NCBI GenBank assembly: GCA_021324185.1 | Contig: JAJPJN010000038.1 | Span: 1-62,564, forward strand | DNA length: 62,564 nt | Direction: 5' to 3' | Origin: Terriglobia bacterium | Lineage (GTDB): Bacteria > Acidobacteriota > Terriglobia > Bryobacterales > Bryobacteraceae | Notes under the pieces: model-generated | The model's database searches: none | What the model was told of the DNA's origin: nothing | Seen by the model: only the letters and a program-made list of their open reading frames with translations | In this document: positions 41,793-50,774 of the stretch, in pieces | How the letters are laid out: each line of letters starts with the position of its first letter | Numbering within the stretch: position 1 is the stretch's first letter | Made by a program: the position numbers and the translations under genes

Positions 41793-42868
41793 TGATCACC
41801 GCGCAGGCGGAGGAATTCTTCTTTTTCTTTTTGGGCCTCGGCTGGTTTGCCCAGACGGCGGTAGACCTGCTCCAGGTACAAATGGATCTGCGGATTGAGG
41901 GGAGCGATTCTGGCGGCGGCCTGCAGTTCGGGCAGCGCCTTAGGGTAATCGTTCTGCTGCATGTAGGCGCGGGCGAGTGCGGCGTGGCCGAGAGCGTTAT
42001 CGGGCTGCAGGCGCAGGGCTTCACGGGCTAAAGTTACGGCAGCCGCCGGGTCGCCGGCCCGGATATCCAGAATTGCAATTTGCAGGCGTGCTGCGACGTG
42101 ATCGGGGCTGATCTGAAGCTCCTTCTGAAACTCGCTGCGGGCAGCTTCCGGGTCATGCGCCAGCAGATGCATGGCGTTGAGATAGTGCACTCCGGGCTCA
42201 TTCGAGTATTGCGCGAGTAACTGCTGCAATAATTGCGTAGCATCCCGATCCTTGTCTGCCGATATGGCCCAGGCGGCGCGGCCTGCGAGTTCGACGAGCG
42301 GGCGCTTGGCGGCCGGAATATCGGGCGGAAGGTAGGGCAATCCGAGCGCAGCTACGCCGAAGGCTTCGATGGTTTGCGGGGAATCGTCACCAAGGAGCGC
42401 GAGAGGCTGGAGTTGTTCGATGGCGCTGCTGTAATCCTTGCTTTGGATGTAGATGGCCGCGGCGCAATTGTGCACGACGGAAACAAAACCGCGGTTATCG
42501 GGCAAGCCCAGGGATTCCCCCTTGCGCAAATGGCTGAGTGCGGGCGTGTCGTCGTGCAACTGGTGTTCGGCGAGGCCGAGAAAGGCCCAGACAGCGCCTT
42601 TTTGCGGCGCCAGTTGGGCCGCCTGTTGGAACGCTTTTTGGGCTTCCGGATAGCGGCTCAGTTTGTAGAGGCTGGCGCCGAGATCGAACCAGCCTTCCGC
42701 CCATGCGGGGTTGAGGGCAAGCGCCTGGCGGCAGAGATCGGCTGCTTTTTGCGGATCGGTATCGAGGACGGCGGTTGCTTGGCGGACAAGATCGTCGAAG
42801 GTGGACTGCGTTGTAACGCCCGGGCGCTGGAAAAGGCTAACGGCCAAAGCGAGCCAGGCGAACTGCAT
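41789..42868 (-). CDS. secreted TPR protein (paralogue B)
   Basis: The product is 359 aa, with an N-terminal hydrophobic segment (FAWLALAVSLFQ) and then TPR repeats. DPQKAADLCRQALALNPAWA lies near residue 37, YPEAQKAFQQAAQLAPQKGA follows, and ALGHAALARAYMQQNDYPKA comes near the end. It is the first gene of the minus-strand TPR-TPR-cytochrome operon and is coupled to paralogue A by ATGA. It is divergent from the third TPR gene, with starts 26 bp apart, so the promoters must overlap or lie inside the genes. Confidence 0.82.
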   Translation of the reverse strand: MQFAWLALAVSLFQRPGVTTQSTFDDLVRQATAVLDTDPQKAADLCRQALALNPAWAEGWFDLGASLYKLSRYPEAQKAFQQAAQLAPQKGAVWAFLGLAEHQLHDDTPALSHLRKGESLGLPDNRGFVSVVHNCAAAIYIQSKDYSSAIEQLQPLALLGDDSPQTIEAFGVAALGLPYLPPDIPAAKRPLVELAGRAAWAISADKDRDATQLLQQLLAQYSNEPGVHYLNAMHLLAHDPEAARSEFQKELQISPDHVAARLQIAILDIRAGDPAAAVTLAREALRLQPDNALGHAALARAYMQQNDYPKALPELQAAARIAPLNPQIHLYLEQVYRRLGKPAEAQKEKEEFLRLRGDQ

Positions 42869-42894
42869 GCGAAGCTAAACTGAATTCTATACCA

Positions 42895-43983
42895 GTGCTG
42901 CGGTTGCTTGCTTTTGCTTTCACGCTCGCGCTGGCCGCGCAGCAGCCGGATGACTTATTTCGTGCGGCAGTTGAGGCGCAGCAGCGTGGAGACCTGGAGA
43001 CTGCGATCCGGGACTATCGCGAGCTGCTGAAAATGCGGCCCAACGCGCCGGCTGCGCGGGCCAACCTGGGGGCGGCGCTGGCGCACCTGGGGCGATTCGA
43101 AGAAGCGATTGCAGAAGATCGGCTGGCTTTGCGGCTGGAGCCGGGGAATGACGCGATTCGCATGAATCTCGGGCTGGCATTTTACAAGCAGGGCCAGTGG
43201 CAGAACGCAGCGGGCGAGTTCGACCAGATCTACAAACACACACCGGTCGATACGCGGGTTGTGACCTTGCTGGGCGATTGCGAGCTTCATCTGGGGAAGG
43301 TGGAGGACGCGGTGCGTCTGGCTGTGCCGGTTGCGAAGGCGCATCCGGAGAATCTGGATCTGGCATTTGTGGCGGGCAGTGCACTGATTCGCGCGGGCAA
43401 GCGGCGGGACGGGCTGGTGTTTATCGAGCGCGTCGCGAGGGAGCAAAAGAGCGCCGACGCGTACGTGCTGGCGGGATCGACGTGGCTGGATGTCAACGAA
43501 TTTCAGGCCGCGCGGCGGGATCTGGAGGCGGCGCTGGAGTTGAACCCTACACTTCCAGGGGTTCACACGCTTCTGGGCATGGCTTTGGATAAGGGCGGGG
43601 ATGCCACGACGGCGGAGGCGGAGTTTCGCCGGGCACTCGAAGAAAAGCCGGATGATTTTCAGGCGAACCTGTATTTGGGCGCGATTCTGTATAAGCGCCG
43701 GGATTTGGACGAGGCGCGCAAGTTTCTGGAGCGCGCCTTAAAGCTTGATTCTTCGTCGGCGCTGGCGCGATTTGAATTTGCGCAGGTAGAGAGCGCGTCC
43801 GGGCAGCTCGCGGAAGCAGTCTCAGACCTGCAATACGCGGCCAAAACGGATCCTCACTGGCTGGAGCCGCACGTGCAGTTGGCGGCGCTTTACTACAAGC
43901 TGCACCGGCCGCAAGAAGGGGCCAAAGAGCGAGAGATTGTAGACAAGCTTGAGGCCGAGCAGCAGAAGAAAGGGCCGCAGTAA
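42895..43983 (+). CDS. secreted TPR protein (paralogue C)
   Basis: The product is 362 aa, started at a GTG (42895) that opens a signal peptide (LRLLAFAFTLALAAQ). The protein is built of TPR units: GDLETAIRDYRELLKMRPNA near residue 32, RFEEAIAEDRLALRLEPGND, FQAARRDLEAALELNPTLPG and DLDEARKFLERALKLDSSS. The units are more canonical than in paralogues A and B. It is divergent from them and ends in an intrinsic terminator. It probably serves as a periplasmic protein-interaction scaffold. Confidence 0.82.
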   Translation: MLRLLAFAFTLALAAQQPDDLFRAAVEAQQRGDLETAIRDYRELLKMRPNAPAARANLGAALAHLGRFEEAIAEDRLALRLEPGNDAIRMNLGLAFYKQGQWQNAAGEFDQIYKHTPVDTRVVTLLGDCELHLGKVEDAVRLAVPVAKAHPENLDLAFVAGSALIRAGKRRDGLVFIERVAREQKSADAYVLAGSTWLDVNEFQAARRDLEAALELNPTLPGVHTLLGMALDKGGDATTAEAEFRRALEEKPDDFQANLYLGAILYKRRDLDEARKFLERALKLDSSSALARFEFAQVESASGQLAEAVSDLQYAAKTDPHWLEPHVQLAALYYKLHRPQEGAKEREIVDKLEAEQQKKGPQ

Positions 43984-44011
43984 CCACACGCAGGTGGGTG
44001 CGGCTCTTTTT
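43969..44011 (+). terminator. rho-independent terminator of TPR paralogue C
   Basis: AAAGGGCCGCA (43969-43979) pairs with TGCGGCTCTTT (43999-44009), with one G-T pair, over a 19-nt loop, followed by T residues. The left arm contains the last codons of the gene, ending 2 bp before the TAA. It separates the TPR gene from the Oar receptor 2 operon. Confidence 0.72.
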
Positions 44012-44032
44012 GTCCATGTCGAAAACTAATCC

Positions 44033-44061
44033 TTGACAGAGTAGCTGATTGCGCGTAATTT
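44033..44061 (+). promoter_or_regulatory. probable sigma-70-type promoter of Oar receptor 2
   Basis: A perfect -35 box TTGACA at 44033-44038 is followed, after a 17-bp spacer, by a weaker -10, TAATTT, at 44056-44061. It lies just after the previous gene's terminator and about 60 bp before the receptor ATG at 44123, which has GGGAGGGA at -13 to -6. Confidence 0.55.
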
Positions 44062-44122
44062 TTTCTTAGTGGCAGGTTCTAACTGCCGAAGAAGCTTGGT
44101 GTGGCTCTCGGGAGGGAAATCC

Positions 44123-47100
44123 ATGTCTAGACTGTTGGGACATTTGGTTAGTTGTGCGGGAATCCTGGGGTTGTTAGCGGCTGGTTGCGCTTATGGCCAG
44201 CAACTTACGGCGGCGCTCAGCGGAACGACCTACGATCAGACGGGCGCGGTGGTTCCAAAGGCTAAGGTCACGCTAAAGAACGAGGCCACGGGCGACACTC
44301 GTACGACGGTTTCGAACAACGACGGCGTATTTACTTTCTCGGCCGTGCAGCCCGGCACTTATGATCTGACCGTTACGGCACAGGGGTTCCGGCCGTGGGG
44401 ACAGAACGGAATCGTACTGAACCAGGGCGATAATCGCACGCTGCCGAACATTGCGCTTTCGGTAGGTGAGACAACGCAGCAAGTGGAGGTGGTTGCGGCG
44501 GCCTCGGCCATTGCGCCCGTTGACACGGGTGAAGTGGCTACAAACCTCAACACGCAGATGGTGACCGACCTGCCGCTGCAAGGGCGGGATGCGGGCGAGT
44601 TCTTCAAGATTATGCCGGGTATGGCAATGACGAACGGCCTGTCACAAGGGTCGAGCTTCACGGATCGCGTGGTGGGAACTAACACCGGGCCGATTGGCGC
44701 TTACTCGGCAAACGGAACGCAGCCGAACGGCGCTGTTGCCTATATGTTCGACGGGGCGAACCTGGTAGATCCCGGCAACCAAGGGACGCAGATTGCGGAT
44801 ATCAACCAGGACTTCACATCGGAGATCAAGATGCTGATGTCGGGCTACGACGCGGCGTATGCGAAGGGGCCGGTGGTGTTCCAGGCGTATGGAAAAAGTG
44901 GCGGATCTCACTTCCACGGCGAAGCATATTTGTATGCCCGGAACAATATTTTTAACTCGCTCGATTCATTCCAGAAGAGCCAGGGGATCACGAAGCCCGA
45001 TGCATACGAGTACTATCCGGGCGGGCAGATCGGTGGACCGGTGATCCTGCCGTTTACGAAATTCAACCGGAACCGCGACAAGCTTTTCTTCTGGGTTGGT
45101 TATGAATACATGAGACAACAGCCGCAGGGGACGCTTTGGCAGACCTTTGTGCCGACAGCGGCGATGCGGGCGGGCGATTTCTCGCAGGCCACAATGGCCC
45201 AGATTGCCGCCTTGCCGGGTAACCATTCCGCCATCGATCAAGTGCCGTGCCCGGCGGCCGGCAACACGCAGGGCCTGTCGCGGGCGGGCGGATGCGACCA
45301 TGGCACGCCAATTACTTTCGTCAACGGGCAGATTCCGACATCAATGATGGATCCCAACTCGCTGGCGCTGTTAAAGCTTTACCCGCAGCCGAATATCGAT
45401 CCGGCGACGCACAGCGGCTATAACTTCCAGTATCTGGATCAAAGCCCGCAGAACCGCTGGGAGTTGATGGAGAAGGTGGATTACTCGGTAAGCGATAACA
45501 CAAAGATCACGGTGTCGTACAACCGGCAGGATGAAACCGACGTCCATCCTGTTCAGGTCTGGTGGGCTCCGGCGTGGTCACTTCCGTATGCATCGCCTCT
45601 GGTTGCGCCGACTACCGCGAACGTGACGATGGCGAACGTTACGCACGTATTTAGCCCGACGACTACGAACGAAACTGTCTTTACTTATGCGCGCTATACC
45701 AATCCAATTGTGCCGCAGAACCCGCAGGCCATTAATCCTGCCACGATCGGCTTCCAGACGACCGGCTTATTCGGTGTGAAGGAAATACAGATTCCGAACG
45801 TGATGAGCTGGAGCGGTAACCAGATGTTTGCCGGATGGATTCAGCAGGCGGTATTCGGGGGTGCGTACAACGGCGGGGCTTTCGGCGCAACGAAGTCCGA
45901 CCCGGCACTCTACGATAACTTCACGAAGGTGTCCGGAACCCACACAATGAAGTTCGGGTTCTACTGGGACATGAACGGCAACTTACAATCGAGCGGCAAT
46001 CAGTTGAACGGTACTTACGATTTCGAGAACTACGGCAATACGACGACAGGAAACGTTTATGCGGATTTCTTACTCGGCCGCGCGTCAGGGTATAACCAGG
46101 CCAACATTATCCCGGTCGATAACTTCAAGTACCATCAGTATTCGCTCTATGGGCAGGATTCCTGGAAGGCGGGGAAGCGTCTGACGATCAATTACGGCCT
46201 CCGGGCGGATCATGTGGGGCAATGGTATCCGGATAACAATGTGGGAGCGGCGGTGTTCAATGTTGGAGCATTTTTGGCGAATCCGAACGCGACGAATGCC
46301 GGCCTGCAGTGGCACGCGACCAATCCGAGCATTCCGCTATCCGGATTTAAGTCGCCGCTGTTTTACTGGGAGCCGCGTGTTGGCATAGCCTATGACATAT
46401 TTGGAGACGGCAAAACCGTTGTTCGTGGCGGGTTTGCTATTTTCCGCTATCAGCTTGCGTACAACACCATCAGTAGCCCAACGGAACTCCCGTTGGGGGC
46501 GCTGAACTATTCGACGCCAACCGGATTAACATCACTTTCCCAGATATACAGCTTTACGCCGCCTACTAACCTCGTCGTTTCCGGTTGTAACAGTTGTAGC
46601 ATCTACCCGCTGCAAATGGGGGACGGCAAAACACCGTACACGGAGAACTACAATTTCTCGGTTGACCGTATGCTGCCCGGGCGAACTCTGTTCGAGATTT
46701 CCTATGTCGGGAACGTCAGCCGGGATCTGGTGTGGGCGAATGCAGGACAGTTCGGCAACATTAATGCCGTACCGCTAGGCGCATTCTTCCATCCCGATCC
46801 GGTGACACATGTGCTGAACCCGATCGATAACATTTCGAACACCAACGATTACCGGCCGTTCCAAAGTTACGGCGATATCGATATCACGACGCATGGAAGT
46901 TACTCGAACTACAACTCTCTTCAGGCCACTTTCCAGAAGAGCAGCGGGCCGATTACGTTCCTGGTGAACTACACGTTCGAAAAAGTAATGGGCATACGAG
47001 ATAACTACAGCGGCAATGGTCCATCGAGCGGGAATACTGTGTATCCGTTCAATGCGGCGGCCAACTATGGCGTGCTTGCTTACAACCACACGCATATTTT

Positions 47101-47761
47101 GAACAGCGGCTTTGTGTTTACGGCGCCGAGGATCGGCCAGGGATGGGTCGACAGCGTGGCGGGTGGCTGGCAGCTTTCCGGGACGACGCAGTTTCAGACT
47201 GGCGTGCCTATCCAGCCGAACACGAACGGGACCATGTATGCCAGCTACGGCAGCATTCCGGTCAATAGCGGCACGATCACGATCAACGGCAATACCGTCC
47301 CGGTTTCCGGAAACTCTATCGGATTGAGCACGGGCACATCGCTTGGCTCGAATGCAGCGGATTTGGCGCTGGTTCCGTTGCTGACATGCAATCCAATGAA
47401 GAATCTGCAACCAGGGCAGTACTTCAATCCATCCTGCTTTGCGCCTCCGCCGCTCGGTAGCAACGGAACTTTAGTTTGGCCGAATATCCACGGACCTGCT
47501 TTCTTCGAGGCGGACCTGAACCTGATGAAAAATTTCAAGATCACGGAGACCCAAAAGATTCAGTTCCGCATTTCGGCGTTCAATTTCCTGAACCGTCCGA
47601 ATCCGGATTTCACCGCCGGCGGCAACAGTGATCTTACCTTGAACTTTTCGGGCGTGAACAACGTTTTGAGCCAGACAAACACAAATGCGCTGCTAACGGG
47701 CAAGCCGGCCCACACGGTCGGCGACCGCTTAGTCGAATTGGCGATTAAATACTACTTCTAA
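44123..47761 (+). CDS. Oar-type TonB-dependent outer-membrane receptor 2
   Basis: The product is 1212 aa. A signal peptide (LGLLAAGCAYGQ) is followed by a carboxypeptidase-regulatory Ig domain at about 27-110 (GTTYDQTGAVVPKAKVTLKN; NNDGVFTFSAVQPGTYDL). A plug region follows at about 125-260 with TDLPLQGRDAGEFFKIMPG. The long barrel ends in LVELAIKYYF with a terminal Phe. The frame is open to 44069, but the ATG at 44123 has a strong GGAGGG site. The xylanase ATG follows the TAA with no spacer, so receptor and xylanase are translated in tandem. Binding or uptake of xylan fragments is a reasonable guess. Confidence 0.88.
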   Translation: MSRLLGHLVSCAGILGLLAAGCAYGQQLTAALSGTTYDQTGAVVPKAKVTLKNEATGDTRTTVSNNDGVFTFSAVQPGTYDLTVTAQGFRPWGQNGIVLNQGDNRTLPNIALSVGETTQQVEVVAAASAIAPVDTGEVATNLNTQMVTDLPLQGRDAGEFFKIMPGMAMTNGLSQGSSFTDRVVGTNTGPIGAYSANGTQPNGAVAYMFDGANLVDPGNQGTQIADINQDFTSEIKMLMSGYDAAYAKGPVVFQAYGKSGGSHFHGEAYLYARNNIFNSLDSFQKSQGITKPDAYEYYPGGQIGGPVILPFTKFNRNRDKLFFWVGYEYMRQQPQGTLWQTFVPTAAMRAGDFSQATMAQIAALPGNHSAIDQVPCPAAGNTQGLSRAGGCDHGTPITFVNGQIPTSMMDPNSLALLKLYPQPNIDPATHSGYNFQYLDQSPQNRWELMEKVDYSVSDNTKITVSYNRQDETDVHPVQVWWAPAWSLPYASPLVAPTTANVTMANVTHVFSPTTTNETVFTYARYTNPIVPQNPQAINPATIGFQTTGLFGVKEIQIPNVMSWSGNQMFAGWIQQAVFGGAYNGGAFGATKSDPALYDNFTKVSGTHTMKFGFYWDMNGNLQSSGNQLNGTYDFENYGNTTTGNVYADFLLGRASGYNQANIIPVDNFKYHQYSLYGQDSWKAGKRLTINYGLRADHVGQWYPDNNVGAAVFNVGAFLANPNATNAGLQWHATNPSIPLSGFKSPLFYWEPRVGIAYDIFGDGKTVVRGGFAIFRYQLAYNTISSPTELPLGALNYSTPTGLTSLSQIYSFTPPTNLVVSGCNSCSIYPLQMGDGKTPYTENYNFSVDRMLPGRTLFEISYVGNVSRDLVWANAGQFGNINAVPLGAFFHPDPVTHVLNPIDNISNTNDYRPFQSYGDIDITTHGSYSNYNSLQATFQKSSGPITFLVNYTFEKVMGIRDNYSGNGPSSGNTVYPFNAAANYGVLAYNHTHILNSGFVFTAPRIGQGWVDSVAGGWQLSGTTQFQTGVPIQPNTNGTMYASYGSIPVNSGTITINGNTVPVSGNSIGLSTGTSLGSNAADLALVPLLTCNPMKNLQPGQYFNPSCFAPPPLGSNGTLVWPNIHGPAFFEADLNLMKNFKITETQKIQFRISAFNFLNRPNPDFTAGGNSDLTLNFSGVNNVLSQTNTNALLTGKPAHTVGDRLVELAIKYYF

Positions 47762-50188
47762 ATGACAAATCGAGTGCGGCGGTACTGGGGGGCGTTAGCG
47801 CTTCCGGCTCTACTTGCGTTCGCGGGTTGCTGGCCGCTGCACGGCCAAGTTGTGGCGCAATACGATTTCGAGGACGGAACGCAACAAGGCTGGGCGTCGT
47901 TTTGCGGATCGACGCTCACCAATACTACGGAAGCGGCGGAATCCGGCACGCATAGCCTGAAGGTTACTGGCAGAACACAAGATTGTTCGGGCCCGAGTAG
48001 AGAGCTTGCTAATGTGCTGGCGCCGCGGGCTACATATCAAATTACTGCCTGGGTTCGCCTGACGAGCGGCGAAACTTCCACGGATTCGGCCAATATGACG
48101 ATCAGGCAGGTGGATGCTGCCTCCGGTACAAATTACTTTACGATAGGCAATTACACGACCAATGTAACTGCTTCGGGTTGGACGCAACTCAGCGGTACGT
48201 ACACGGCCAGCGCGAGCCCGACGAGTCTGCTTTTGTACATACAGTTCGTCGGGGAAGCGCCGGAGACGACGGACTCGTTTTACGTCGATAACGTGACGAT
48301 CAACGAAATCTCCGGATCGGGCGGCCCGCAGGATAACTCCGGAATTACGACGACATTTGAAGACGGTGGTTTGGACGGCTGGAGTTCCCGCGCGGGATGC
48401 ACGTTGGCGAACAGCACCGCGGATGCCCATTCCGGGACCCACAGTCTGCTGGTGACCGGACGCACGCACGCTTATGACGGGCCGCAGATCAGCGTGAACA
48501 ACAAGATGTATAACGGCTCGGCTTATTCGGTTAGTATCTGGGTGAAGCTGGGGCCGAGCGCGACGCAACCCGATACGATTCGCGTGAGTCTGCAAACGAC
48601 ACTGGCCGGTACGACCACATACCACACAGTGATTGGCAACACGGCGGTTCCGCTCGGAACGTGGGTGCACCTGTCCGTACCTTCGTATGCGATGGCCTAC
48701 TCATATGATCCGAATGGCGCATTTCTGTATGTGGAATCGAACAGCGGCACGCAGGACTTCTATATAGATGACTTTCAGTTGACGTATATACCGCCGGTGC
48801 AGATTCAGACCGATATTCCCTCGATTTATCAAACGCTAAGTTATTACTTCCCGATTGGCGCGGAGATCGATACGACGGATCTGAGCGGCTCGCATGCTCA
48901 ACTGCTGACCAAGCACTTCAACAGCATTGTTTCGGGCAATGACATGAAATGGAGCTCCACGGAACCGACCGAAGGCTCTTTCACATTCACCAATGCAGAT
49001 GCGGAAGTTAATTTTGCGGTCTCAAACAATATGTTGATTCGAGGCCACAACCTCGTGTGGGCGACGGGGGCACAAACTCCTTCCTGGGTCTTTCTCGAAA
49101 AAGACGGCAAGACGCCGTTATCGGCATCCAATCCTGCCGATGTGGCACTGCTCACCCAGCGCATACAAAACCACATTAACGGCGTCGTACCGCATTTCGG
49201 AAATAAGGTATATGTCTGGGATGTAGTGAACGAACCAATCGACGCTACGCAGCCGGACTGCCTGTATCACGGTCCTTTTTATCAGGTGCTGGGGAAGAGC
49301 TATATCGATATCGCGCTCCAGGCGGCGCGCGCGGCTAATCCGAATATCAAACTTTACATCAATGAGTACAATACGGCGATTCCGAGTAAGTTAGCCTGCC
49401 TGGTGCAAGTTGTGCAGGATCTTATGAATCGCGGCATTCCGATTGACGGAATAGGGCATGAGATGCATAACAGCATTAATTTTCCGTCGACAAGCGCTAT
49501 GGTCAACGCTATTAACACGGTGGCACAACTCGGGCTGGACCAGCAGATTACGGAGTTGGACCTGAGCGTTTATAAGGGCGGAGACAATACCTCTAATTAT
49601 GGAGCGAACGGCGGAACAGTGCCGGCGTCCATCATCGCGCAGCAGGGATACTTATATGCCCAGTACTTCGAAGCCTTCCGGCAACTGAAAGGAAAAATCA
49701 GCGCGGTGACCTTTTGGGGAATGGCGGACGATAATACATGGCTGGATACGACGCCCATTAACCGGCTGGACGCTCCGCTGCCGTTCGATACATCTCTGCA
49801 GGCCAAACCTGCTTACTGGGGGATTGTGGATCCGACGCAATTGCCGGGGTATGGACTTTCCTTCAGCGTGACCAGCAAGACCGGGCCACAGAATGCGCGG
49901 GTCTGGACGGTGACGGCGAATAATCCCAGCCAGGGTACCGCGTATGCGACGCAAATCAACGGCTTCGCTCTGACGCAGACGGCAGGCGCGGCCTGCACGC
50001 CGGTGATTTCCTCGCCAGGGTACCCGATTGTGCTGGGCGATATTCCTGGCGGGCAGACGGCTTCCACGACGTTCACCATTGACTTCAGCGGCTGCCCGAA
50101 CCTGGCGCGCTTCACGTTGACAATGCCCTGGAGTTCGGCAAACGGGGCAGATACCGGAACTCTTGCATCCGGCAATCAGTTCCGCTGA
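47762..50188 (+). CDS. secreted GH10 endo-1,4-beta-xylanase with two CBMs
   Basis: The product is 808 aa. A signal peptide (ALPALLAFAGCWPLHGQ) is followed by two carbohydrate-binding modules of the CBM4/9/22 type (YDFEDGTQQGWASFCG near residue 33; TTFEDGGLDGWSSRAGC near residue 198). The GH10 barrel runs from about 355 to 690: VSGNDMKWSSTEPTEG, RGHNLVWATGAQTPSW, the acid/base Glu in VWDVVNEPID, and the nucleophile Glu in ITELDLSVYKG. A C-terminal beta domain of about 110 residues (SVTSKTGPQNARVWTVTA) resembles a cellulose-binding-like module. It hydrolyses internal xylan linkages outside the cytoplasm. The ATG follows the receptor TAA directly (TAAATG). Confidence 0.94.
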   Translation: MTNRVRRYWGALALPALLAFAGCWPLHGQVVAQYDFEDGTQQGWASFCGSTLTNTTEAAESGTHSLKVTGRTQDCSGPSRELANVLAPRATYQITAWVRLTSGETSTDSANMTIRQVDAASGTNYFTIGNYTTNVTASGWTQLSGTYTASASPTSLLLYIQFVGEAPETTDSFYVDNVTINEISGSGGPQDNSGITTTFEDGGLDGWSSRAGCTLANSTADAHSGTHSLLVTGRTHAYDGPQISVNNKMYNGSAYSVSIWVKLGPSATQPDTIRVSLQTTLAGTTTYHTVIGNTAVPLGTWVHLSVPSYAMAYSYDPNGAFLYVESNSGTQDFYIDDFQLTYIPPVQIQTDIPSIYQTLSYYFPIGAEIDTTDLSGSHAQLLTKHFNSIVSGNDMKWSSTEPTEGSFTFTNADAEVNFAVSNNMLIRGHNLVWATGAQTPSWVFLEKDGKTPLSASNPADVALLTQRIQNHINGVVPHFGNKVYVWDVVNEPIDATQPDCLYHGPFYQVLGKSYIDIALQAARAANPNIKLYINEYNTAIPSKLACLVQVVQDLMNRGIPIDGIGHEMHNSINFPSTSAMVNAINTVAQLGLDQQITELDLSVYKGGDNTSNYGANGGTVPASIIAQQGYLYAQYFEAFRQLKGKISAVTFWGMADDNTWLDTTPINRLDAPLPFDTSLQAKPAYWGIVDPTQLPGYGLSFSVTSKTGPQNARVWTVTANNPSQGTAYATQINGFALTQTAGAACTPVISSPGYPIVLGDIPGGQTASTTFTIDFSGCPNLARFTLTMPWSSANGADTGTLASGNQFR

Positions 50189-50210
50189 AATTGAGCAACT
50201 CGGAGGGAAG

Positions 50211-50774
50211 ATGATGAAGGCCATCTATGGCGTTTTTATAGCTGCTGGTTTGGCAGTAGGTACCTATGCGGCTTCTGTGCCGTCAATTCAGGCTTTACCT
50301 TCCACTGTGCAGGGGCGGCCCGGCACTGCTGTAGGCTGGGGACTTACTCTAACTTACACGGCGCCTGGAGATTGGGTCTTATTGAACGATTCGTTCTTTA
50401 CGGGCAGCCCGGTTTACGGAACATATAAAGATTACGTCGTAAATGAATTTATCGTTGCCGGGCCCGCTCCGGAAAGTTCCAGCGTGACTGTCCCGTTTAG
50501 CTCAGGTACTGCCGGGCTCGGTGAATTCGATATCAACGCGAAGGTGCCGTATACGTCAGTTCCGGGCAATATTGTTGTCGATTATTCGATCTTTTCTCAA
50601 GATCCGAATTCGCCGACCTTCGACCCAACGTCGTTTGTGGGCTCGGGGCAGGCGTCCGCAGCGGTAACGGTCAATATTGTGCCGGAGCCGGGGACATTTG
50701 CGCTTCTGTTGGCAGCGTTTTCGCTACTGGCGTTTGTTATCTTTGCTTTTGAGCCGTACCGATCGAAGTGCTAG
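50211..50774 (+). CDS. PEP-CTERM-type exported protein
   Basis: The product is 187 aa with a signal peptide (AAGLAVGTYA). A beta-rich middle (PGDWVLLNDSFFTGSPVYG) is followed by a C-terminal sorting signal: VPEPGTFALLL near residue 159, a hydrophobic helix ending AFVIFAF, and a short EPYRSKC tail. PEP-CTERM proteins are processed by exosortase and associated with exopolysaccharide. The tail is less arginine-rich than usual. The ATG pair at 50211 has CGGAGGG four bases upstream, which decides the start against an upstream in-frame codon at 50163. The CRTAC1 gene begins inside its last codons. No exosortase gene is in the window. Confidence 0.8.
   Translation: MMKAIYGVFIAAGLAVGTYAASVPSIQALPSTVQGRPGTAVGWGLTLTYTAPGDWVLLNDSFFTGSPVYGTYKDYVVNEFIVAGPAPESSSVTVPFSSGTAGLGEFDINAKVPYTSVPGNIVVDYSIFSQDPNSPTFDPTSFVGSGQASAAVTVNIVPEPGTFALLLAAFSLLAFVIFAFEPYRSKC

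Noticed and set aside
46775-47410. 211-codon ORF antisense to Oar receptor 2
   Set aside because: Composition follows the receptor's codon pattern and there is no recognisable domain or start context; it is a shadow frame.
47810-48670. 286-codon ORF antisense to the xylanase carbohydrate-binding modules
   Set aside because: Arg/His-rich shadow of the sense gene without a ribosome binding site or domain.
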